Shown piece by piece: positions 57,534 to 64,000 of a stretch of DNA of 64,000 nucleotides; within the stretch, counting starts at the first letter, position 1, and every line of letters begins with the position of its first letter. The notes under the pieces are model-generated. The model saw only the letters and a program-made list of their open reading frames with translations. It was not told the origin of the DNA and ran no database searches. Source of the DNA: Methylovirgula sp. 4M-Z18 (GTDB taxonomy: Bacteria > Pseudomonadota > Alphaproteobacteria > Rhizobiales > Beijerinckiaceae). A program made the translations under genes and the position numbers. The stretch is taken from the NCBI RefSeq assembly GCF_037890675.1, contig NZ_CP149574.1:620001-684000 (forward strand), written 5' to 3'.

Positions 57534-59731
57534 GTAAGGTCGTCACCATAGCTGTTTGGGCGTGCGCCTCGCTGATTGTCCTGTTGCTCGTCTCGCTGCC
57601 GATCAGCCAGCAGACGCATCTGATCGCCGGCACCAGCATCGTGATCGTCATGGCGGTGCTCAAGGGGTTCAAACTGCGAGGCACGTGGCGCCTGATCGCC
57701 CTGGCACTCGGCACGTCGATCGTGCTGCGCTATGTTTATTGGCGCACCACGAGCACGATACCGCCGATCAACCAGCCCGAGAATTTCATCGCAGGGCTGC
57801 TGCTCTATGTCGCCGAAATGTACTGCGTGGTGACGCTCGCGCTGTCGCTCTTCGTGGTGGCGACACCTATGCGCTCGCGCAGGGCCCCGCGGCTCAAGGA
57901 TGAGGATCTGCCGACGGTCGACGTTTTCGTGCCGAGCTACAACGAGCCCAAGGACCTGATTGCCCGCACGCTCGCCGCGGCCAAGTCCATGCACTATCCG
58001 CCGGACAAGCTTACCGTATTTTTGCTCGATGACGGCGGTACCGACGAAAAGCGCAACAGCGACCGCATTGACATTGCGGCCGAAGCGCGGCGGCGCCACG
58101 AGGAATTGCGCGAATTGTGCGACGATCTTGGAGTGCGCTATCTCACGCGCGCCCGCAACGAACACGCCAAGGCCGGCAACCTCAATAACGGACTTGCCCA
58201 TTCCAATGGGGAAATCGTCGTCGTCTTCGATGCCGACCATGCGCCGGCACGCGATTTCCTGCAAGAAACGGTCGGTTTCTTCCCCACTGATCCGTGTGTC
58301 TTCCTGGTCCAGACGCCGCACTTCTTCATCAACCCGGATCCGATCGAGCGCAACCTGCGGACATACTTGTACATGCCGTCCGAGAACGAGATGTTCTACG
58401 GTATCGTCCAGCGCGGTCTCGACAAATGGAACGCTTCGTTCTTCTGCGGGTCGGCGGCGGCTCTGCGTCGCGCCGCGCTTGCACAAACGGGCGGCTTCAG
58501 GGGGCGCAGCATTACCGAGGATTGCGAAACGGCCCTCGAACTGCACGCGCGCAATTGGCATTCGGTCTATGTCGACAAGCCGCTGATCGCCGGGCTGCAG
58601 CCGGCGAGCTTCGCCAGCTTCATCGCCCAGCGGTCGCGTTGGGCGCAGGGCATGATCCAGATCCTGCTGTTCCAACGTCCCTTCATGAAGCGCGGCCTCT
58701 CGATCCCGCAGCGCCTCTGCTATATGTCGAGTATCCTGTTCTGGTTCTTTCCGTTCGCGCGATTCGTGTTCCTGATCGCGCCGCTGTTCTACCTCTTCTT
58801 CAATCTGGAGATCTTCACGGCGTCGGGCGCAGAGTTTCTATCCTATACTTTGTCCTACATGATCGTGAACCTGATGATGCAGAACTATCTCTATGGTTCC
58901 TATCGCTGGCCCTGGGTATCGGAACTCTATGAATATGCCCAGACGCTCTATCTTTTGCCGGCGCTGGTGTCCGTGATTCTGCATCCGAACAAACCGACCT
59001 TCCGCGTCACCGCAAAAGACGAAACCCTCACTCGCAGCCGTCTCTCCGAAATCGCCATACCGATCTTCGCCTTTTTCGTGCTGCTGCTCGCCGGTGTGGT
59101 GATGACCGCGTATCGACTGGTCGCGGAGCCCTACAAAGCTGATGTGACATTGGTCGTCGGGCTCTGGAACGTCCTCAACATGCTGCTTGCCGGTTGCGCG
59201 CTGGGCGTGGTGGCGGAACGCGGCAATAAGCAGGTAAACCAGCGCATCGCCACCGAGCAGCGTTGCGAATTTATCGCCGGCGGCGCCCTCAAGCCGGGGG
59301 TGCTCGCGAACATGTCCGCCGGCGGCGCCATGGTGCAATTTGCCGGTGCGATCGACGGCCTTGCGCGCGACAGCAAAGTTGCGGTGCGCTTCACGCCGTC
59401 GTCGGATCTCGGCGTCGAGCCGATTTTGCCCGCGGTCGTGCGGCATATCGCAACGCAAAACGGGAAGACGAGCGTCGGCGTGCGCTACCTTGTTTCGGAA
59501 ACGAAGCACTACCGGCTGGTGGCCGATCTGCTCTTTGCGGATGCGCGTCGCTGGACGGCGTTTCAACAGGGCCGGCGCCGTAATCCGGGCATCCTGCGCG
59601 GAACGATCTGGTTCTACGCGCTTGCGTTCAGACAGACGGTGCGTGGGCTCATCTATCTGATGCGCTCGTTCCGGCTCCGCCGCACTTTGGCGTCTCGATT
59701 CTCACGGCCAACCCCGAGAGAGCGCTCATGA
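57530..59731 (+). CDS. bcsA: cellulose synthase catalytic subunit
   Basis: A 733-residue family 2 glycosyltransferase. The start is TTG at 57530 (aggagcg upstream), overlapping bcsN by four bases. Catalytic residues are intact: DDGGT (Asp167/168), DxD FDADHAP (234-236), TED with Asp331 and QRSRW (367-371). Several membrane helices flank the domain and form the glucan channel. The C-terminal PilZ domain has NMSAGG (594-599), but the first Arg of RxxxR is Gln568 (KQVNQR), so c-di-GMP binding may be weakened. It makes beta-1,4-glucan from UDP-glucose. Confidence 0.97.
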   Translation: MSKVVTIAVWACASLIVLLLVSLPISQQTHLIAGTSIVIVMAVLKGFKLRGTWRLIALALGTSIVLRYVYWRTTSTIPPINQPENFIAGLLLYVAEMYCVVTLALSLFVVATPMRSRRAPRLKDEDLPTVDVFVPSYNEPKDLIARTLAAAKSMHYPPDKLTVFLLDDGGTDEKRNSDRIDIAAEARRRHEELRELCDDLGVRYLTRARNEHAKAGNLNNGLAHSNGEIVVVFDADHAPARDFLQETVGFFPTDPCVFLVQTPHFFINPDPIERNLRTYLYMPSENEMFYGIVQRGLDKWNASFFCGSAAALRRAALAQTGGFRGRSITEDCETALELHARNWHSVYVDKPLIAGLQPASFASFIAQRSRWAQGMIQILLFQRPFMKRGLSIPQRLCYMSSILFWFFPFARFVFLIAPLFYLFFNLEIFTASGAEFLSYTLSYMIVNLMMQNYLYGSYRWPWVSELYEYAQTLYLLPALVSVILHPNKPTFRVTAKDETLTRSRLSEIAIPIFAFFVLLLAGVVMTAYRLVAEPYKADVTLVVGLWNVLNMLLAGCALGVVAERGNKQVNQRIATEQRCEFIAGGALKPGVLANMSAGGAMVQFAGAIDGLARDSKVAVRFTPSSDLGVEPILPAVVRHIATQNGKTSVGVRYLVSETKHYRLVADLLFADARRWTAFQQGRRRNPGILRGTIWFYALAFRQTVRGLIYLMRSFRLRRTLASRFSRPTPRERS

Positions 59732-62139
59732 GGCGCCTGACCAGCTCCGCCGGCCTCGTCGCGGCCTGTCTGCTGACATTGTCGCAGGCACCGTATGCCG
59801 CAGAGACGACGCCATTCGACATGTCGCCGGAGCGCAGTTCCAAGCCGGTTTCGTCGGCGCCCGCCATCACACCGGAGCCGAGCGAGCCTGCCGCCCAATC
59901 CGACAACTCGCAGACTGCTGCAGACGCGGGCAGCGGCAGACCGATCTTGCCGCAAGGCCAACTCGCGCTCGAAGGTGAGATCGACGCCCGGGCGTGGGAC
60001 GTGGTGCTGACCAAGGCACAGGCCGAAACCGCGACGACCTTCAATCTCGGCTACCGCGCGACGCTCGCCGTGGCACCGGAGGCGTCACGTCTGCGCGTCG
60101 TCGTCAACGACCGCCGGATATTCGACACGCCGATCACCGCGCCCGGTACGCTCACCCAAGTCGCGATCCCTGTGCCGCAGGGCGTTCTCAATCCGGGGCC
60201 GAATCGCTTCCGTCTGGAAGCGGAGCAGCGCCACCGCACCGACTGTACGATCGGCTCAACCTATGAGATGCGCACGGAAATTGAAGGGGCGGCGACGCGG
60301 CTCCAGTTCCGCGCGCCAAATGCCGGGCGCCTCCTTGGGATTGAAGACCTTTCGGCGATCAGCCCGGATGACAAGGGAACCACCCATCTGCGGATCGTCG
60401 TTCCCGCCCTGGCCAAACACACCTTGATCGTCCCGACCCTGCGTTTCGCCCAGGCCGCGGCCATCCTGATCGGCATGCCGAGCCAGGCCATCACCGTAGC
60501 GGAGAAGGCCGACACGCCTGCCGATCGGGACAGCGTGATCGCGGTCATCGGTTCGGCGGACGACCTCAAACCGCTGCTGGCCCGGCTGCCGGCGCAGGCG
60601 TTCTCGCAACCTGTCGCGACTTTTGTCGACGATCCGGTTCTCGGCCCTTCGACGCTGATCATTTCAGGCCCCACCGACCAGGAGGTCGGCCAGGCCGTCG
60701 ATGCGATCGGTGCGATGGTGGACCGGCCGCAAGGTCAGTGGCGCGAAGCCCTCGACACGAGCCGTTGGTTCGCGCCCAATCCTCTGCTGTTGCTGGGCGC
60801 CAGCCGTGTGACATTGGCAACTCTCGGCGTCCCCACTCAGGAATTTTCCGGCCGCCGGTTCAAGACGGAGTTTCAAATCGCCTTGCCCTCGGATTTTTAT
60901 TCGAGCGCGTCGGGCGAAGCCAAGCTGCTCCTGGATGCAGCGTACAAAGCCGACGTGCTGCCGAACAGTCACATCGATATTTTCGTGAATGGCAATCTGG
61001 CGGCAACGACACCGCTGAGCGCTGCGGGCGGCGGGGCTTTGCAGCATTTGCCGGTGCGCCTCCCAATGACGCATTTCCAACCGGGGCCGAACCGCATCAC
61101 GTTCGTGGCCGAACTCCATACCGCCGCCGACGTAGAGTGCGCCGCCGGCCCCGTCAAAAGCGGGAATCATTTTGCGCTGTTCGACACCAGTGAATTCGTC
61201 ATCCCCGATTTTGCGCATATCGCGCGGCTGCCGAATCTCGCGGCTCTGCAGGGTACCGCCTTTCCCTATAATGTTTCGAGCGAACCGGTCGCCCTCGTCC
61301 TTCCAGACTTCAATTCTGACCTCGTGTCCGCCGCAGCGACTCTGTTGGGGCGGATGGCGGTGGCCGCCGGACGGCTGATCCCCATCGACATCGACGTGCC
61401 GTCCTCTGCCTTGCCGGCGCGCAATGCCATCTTCATTGCGCCGGCGTCGCAGATCTCGGAAACGGTGTCCAATCAACTCGATCTCGATGCACGGATGGGG
61501 AGCAACTGGCTTGCGCCGGAGCAATCCTCGTTGAGACAGCCGGCACCGGGCAAGATGGCCGCGCCGGCGAACGCGGTCGCAAACACCGGCAATGCCGCCG
61601 ATACGCAGGAGAGTTCCGGCCAAGGGCGTGAGACGGCGTCGAACCAGGTTGGAGGCTGGCGCGGCGACATCAGTTCGTTCGAGGATTGGCTTCAGCGCAC
61701 CTTCGAATTTTCAGGCATAAGCCTGCGCCTCCTGCCTGCGCGCCCGGAGCCCTATCAACTGCCGCGAGACAGTCTCGTCGTCCTTGCCCAGGGACCGAGT
61801 GTCAGCGGCGACAGGGCGTGGACGCTACTTTCGGCGCCGACCAATGAACTCGTGCGGCTTGGAGCCGAGGCCATAACATCCGAAGGGCAGTGGTTTCGCC
61901 TGAACGGCCAGGCGGCGGCCTTCAACCCCAGGACATCGGATATCCAGACGGTGCCGATCACGACCTTCTTCTTCCTGCCAACCCAGCCGCTGACGCTCGG
62001 CAATCTGCGTTTGATCGCCGCGAACTGGCTGTCGGAGAACATCCTTGCCTTCTCGCTGCTGCTCCTGACCGCTTGCATGCTGCTTGGTCTGGCGACGGCT
62101 TTGTTGCTGGCGCGCATTGGCCGCAGGGGGACGGGATGA
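59728..62139 (+). CDS. bcsB: cellulose synthase regulatory/periplasmic subunit BcsB
   Basis: An 803-residue periplasmic partner of BcsA. A signal peptide (GLVAACLLTLSQAPYAAE) is followed by two carbohydrate-binding/flavodoxin-like repeats (FNLGYRATLAVAPEASRLRV; FQIALPSDFYSSASGEAKLL) with PGPNRF/PGPNRI duplications, and the C-terminal membrane anchor SENILAFSLLLLTACMLLGLATALLLA. It guides the growing chain through the periplasm. Overlaps bcsA and bcsZ by ATGA. Confidence 0.95.
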   Translation: MRRLTSSAGLVAACLLTLSQAPYAAETTPFDMSPERSSKPVSSAPAITPEPSEPAAQSDNSQTAADAGSGRPILPQGQLALEGEIDARAWDVVLTKAQAETATTFNLGYRATLAVAPEASRLRVVVNDRRIFDTPITAPGTLTQVAIPVPQGVLNPGPNRFRLEAEQRHRTDCTIGSTYEMRTEIEGAATRLQFRAPNAGRLLGIEDLSAISPDDKGTTHLRIVVPALAKHTLIVPTLRFAQAAAILIGMPSQAITVAEKADTPADRDSVIAVIGSADDLKPLLARLPAQAFSQPVATFVDDPVLGPSTLIISGPTDQEVGQAVDAIGAMVDRPQGQWREALDTSRWFAPNPLLLLGASRVTLATLGVPTQEFSGRRFKTEFQIALPSDFYSSASGEAKLLLDAAYKADVLPNSHIDIFVNGNLAATTPLSAAGGGALQHLPVRLPMTHFQPGPNRITFVAELHTAADVECAAGPVKSGNHFALFDTSEFVIPDFAHIARLPNLAALQGTAFPYNVSSEPVALVLPDFNSDLVSAAATLLGRMAVAAGRLIPIDIDVPSSALPARNAIFIAPASQISETVSNQLDLDARMGSNWLAPEQSSLRQPAPGKMAAPANAVANTGNAADTQESSGQGRETASNQVGGWRGDISSFEDWLQRTFEFSGISLRLLPARPEPYQLPRDSLVVLAQGPSVSGDRAWTLLSAPTNELVRLGAEAITSEGQWFRLNGQAAAFNPRTSDIQTVPITTFFFLPTQPLTLGNLRLIAANWLSENILAFSLLLLTACMLLGLATALLLARIGRRGTG

Positions 62140-63221
62140 AAAAGCGCCGTACCCTGCGCAGCCCGAAAGTCTTGGCGGCCGCCCTGGCAACCGTCATGGC
62201 CGCCGCGCCCGTTTGCGCCGCGCCATTTGGCGAGCCTGCGCGGCCCGGCACGCTGAGTATGCAGCAATGGGGGCCTTGGCGCGATCGCTTCGTCGCGATC
62301 AACGGCCGAGTCGTAGACAACGTCAATAACAGTATCAGCCACAGCGAAGGCCAGGGCTATGGCATGTTGCTTGCGGTGCTGGCCGAGGATCGCGAGACCT
62401 TCGTGCGCATCTGGACCTTCACGCAGAACGAGCTCTTGATCCGCGATGACGGTCTGGCTGCGTGGCGCTGGGAGCCCGACCGCAAACCCCATGTCACCGA
62501 CATCAACGACGCGGCTGACGGCGACATCTTGATCGCCTATTCGCTCGCGCTGGCATCCGAGCTGTGGCGGGTTCCGGTTTGGCACGATGCCGCGCGAACG
62601 ATTGCCGTCAGCATTGGCCAGAATTTGGTCCGGCGTGACGATGGCTATCCGGTTCTCATGCCGGGCAGCCAGGGGTTCGGCGCGAAGGACCGAATCGACG
62701 GCCCGGTCGTCAATCTGTCCTACTGGGTGTTCGAGGCCATGCCGGTCCTGGCGCAACTGGATCCGAAGACAGATTGGGAGGGGCTCTCGCGCCAAGGGCA
62801 AGACCTCATCCGGCGCGCGCGGTTCAGTCCCGATCAACTGCCGGCGGACTGGATTTCCCTGAAAACCGCCGAGCCGGCTCCCGCTGCTGGCTTTGAGCCG
62901 CGCTTCAGCTATGACGCGATCCGCATTCCGCTCTATCTGCTACGCGCGAATATCACGGACAGGACATTGCTCGAACCTTTCGCGCAATCCTGGGCCAAGG
63001 CGGGCGGGATTCCCGCCATTGTCCGCTTTGCGGATGCCAACGCATTGGAGCCGCTGATCGAACCGGGCTATCGGATGATCGCGGCGAGCGTCAAATGCGC
63101 GCTTGACCACAGTCCGATTCCGCCGGAGTTGCGCGATCCAGAGCCGCGGCAATATTACCCCGCCACTCTCTATCTGCTCGCAGCCTCCGCGCTCGCCCAG
63201 CACTATCCGGGGTGCTTATGA
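62136..63221 (+). CDS. bcsZ: cellulase BcsZ (glycosyl hydrolase family 8)
   Basis: A 361-residue periplasmic endo-1,4-glucanase. Signal peptide SPKVLAAALATVMAAAPVCA. The GH8 signature HSEGQGYGML includes the catalytic acid Glu71, and INDAADGDILIAYSLALA carries the conserved Asp pair (about 125-130). YWVFEAMPVL and FSYDAIRIPLYLLRA are further GH8 blocks. It trims or removes misplaced cellulose. ATG 62136 overlaps bcsB by four bases; the longer upstream frame is a shadow. Confidence 0.95.
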   Translation: MKKRRTLRSPKVLAAALATVMAAAPVCAAPFGEPARPGTLSMQQWGPWRDRFVAINGRVVDNVNNSISHSEGQGYGMLLAVLAEDRETFVRIWTFTQNELLIRDDGLAAWRWEPDRKPHVTDINDAADGDILIAYSLALASELWRVPVWHDAARTIAVSIGQNLVRRDDGYPVLMPGSQGFGAKDRIDGPVVNLSYWVFEAMPVLAQLDPKTDWEGLSRQGQDLIRRARFSPDQLPADWISLKTAEPAPAAGFEPRFSYDAIRIPLYLLRANITDRTLLEPFAQSWAKAGGIPAIVRFADANALEPLIEPGYRMIAASVKCALDHSPIPPELRDPEPRQYYPATLYLLAASALAQHYPGCL

Positions 63222-64000
63222 AGAGATCGGCCGTCACCATAGCCCGAATGGTCTGCATCATCGCGCTCGGCGGGGCGAGCGGATCGATGGTTCGCCCTGG
63301 CGACAGTTTCGGCAAAGCCGTTCCCGCGCGGGTAGAGGCGCAAATCACCGGCAGCTCGGCCGATCAGCCGGCTCACGTCGCAGATGAGCTACATGTCACC
63401 CAGGCCGGATCGCCCGCCGCTGGCGAAAGTGCCGCGCCGTCCGGGACCGAGCCTCCGGCGGCCGCTCCGTCGCCCTTAGGTCCGTCGACGGCACAGCCGG
63501 CGCCGCAGACGTCTGGCAAGCCCGTGGTCGATGAGACTGCCCTGCGCTATTTCGCCCGTCAGGGCGATACGCGCCGCCTTGCGACAGAGATCAGCCGCCT
63601 CCGCTCGCTTTATCCCGACTGGGTGCCGCCCGCGGATCCGGCCAAGGCTCCGCCGGCAGGCGACGCCAAGCTCGATCATATGTGGCTGCTCTATTCGCAG
63701 GGCGAATTCGCCGCGACGCGTGCGGAGATCGCCGCCCGTCAGGCCGCCGAACCCGGATGGACGCCGCCCCAGGACCTGCTGCAACGGCTCTTGGTCGCCG
63801 AGTCACGCGAGCGGCTGTTGAACGCCTCCGACACGAAGCAATATGAGACGGTGATCAGTTTGGCGGTCGCCACGCCGAGCCTGCTCACCTGCGGGGATGC
63901 GGACGTGCTTTGGCGTCTTGCCGAAAGCTTCGCCGCGACCGACCGCACGGGGCGTGCGGCCGATGTCTACCGCTATATCCTGACGACATGTACCGATGCG
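63218..64000 (+). CDS. TPR-like cellulose operon protein (possibly BcsK), truncated by window end
   Basis: An open frame of 261 codons starting with ATG 63218, which overlaps bcsZ by four bases, and running off the end. A signal-type N-terminus (MVCIIALGGASGSM) is followed by a Pro/Ala/Ser-rich linker (about 50-100) and then helical repeats: YFARQGDTRRLATEISRLRSLYPDW, LDHMWLLYSQGEFAATRAEI and DVLWRLAESFAATDRTGRAADVYRYI, typical of tetratricopeptide-like proteins. Its place fits BcsK of Hyphomicrobiales cellulose operons or the TPR part of BcsC. The C-terminus is outside the window. Confidence 0.8.
   Translation, partial: MKRSAVTIARMVCIIALGGASGSMVRPGDSFGKAVPARVEAQITGSSADQPAHVADELHVTQAGSPAAGESAAPSGTEPPAAAPSPLGPSTAQPAPQTSGKPVVDETALRYFARQGDTRRLATEISRLRSLYPDWVPPADPAKAPPAGDAKLDHMWLLYSQGEFAATRAEIAARQAAEPGWTPPQDLLQRLLVAESRERLLNASDTKQYETVISLAVATPSLLTCGDADVLWRLAESFAATDRTGRAADVYRYILTTCTDA

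Overview
The window reads as GC-rich chromosomal DNA from an alphaproteobacterium. The order Hyphomicrobiales is most likely: a BcsN-type cellulose operon, a pca operon divergent from a PcaQ-like LysR regulator, and Sigma54-free, tightly overlapped operons with ATGA junctions all fit. The exact genus cannot be read from the sequence. I see no tRNA, rRNA, CRISPR array, prophage or intact insertion sequence. About 50 protein genes fill most of the window. All functions below are inferred from recognised motifs and family resemblance, not from database searches.

Left part (1-17.8 kb). The end of a 3-hydroxyisobutyrate-dehydrogenase-like gene leads into a GMC oxidoreductase. An ABC-F ATPase and an endonuclease/exonuclease/phosphatase-fold protein follow. 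A cobalt-type nitrile hydratase (alpha, beta, accessory protein, minus strand) diverges from a DsbA/FrnE-like oxidoreductase, an amidase and a cupin; nitrile hydratase plus amidase gives a nitrile to amide to acid route. Next is a signalling block: an AraC regulator, an atypical LuxR-type regulator with a degenerate receiver, a membrane GGDEF/EAL protein and a PhcB-like methyltransferase. It is followed by an orphan small gene, a decayed SDR gene and a Ppx/GppA phosphatase.

Middle (18-37 kb). A four-gene polyamine/opine-type ABC importer precedes an FtsK/SpoIIIE translocase that has no visible membrane domain. A four-gene archaic (Csu/sigma-type) chaperone-usher pilus operon follows. Phosphate genes come next: a DUF2059-like secreted protein, polyphosphate kinase 2 and a PiT phosphate transporter, the last two divergent around a candidate Pho box. 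An SDR/LysR divergent pair precedes the aromatic block.

Aromatic block (35.8-48.8 kb). On the minus strand, pcaH, pcaG, pobA, pcaK, pcaB, a pcaD-pcaC fusion (pcaL) and an MHS transporter form one unit. On the plus strand are pcaQ, a beta-keto acid cleavage enzyme (BKACE), a shikimate dehydrogenase and a two-domain 3-dehydroshikimate dehydratase. Together they take quinate/shikimate-type compounds and 4-hydroxybenzoate to protocatechuate and then to 3-oxoadipate. No pcaI, pcaJ or pcaF gene is present; the BKACE may cleave 3-oxoadipate with acetyl-CoA instead.

Right end (48.9-64 kb). A two-gene ATP-citrate-lyase-like system with an enlarged 904-residue subunit is followed by an NMT1/SsuA-type ABC importer. 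The window closes with a cellulose synthase operon bcsN-bcsA-bcsB-bcsZ and a truncated TPR gene (possibly bcsK), in which every junction overlaps by four bases.
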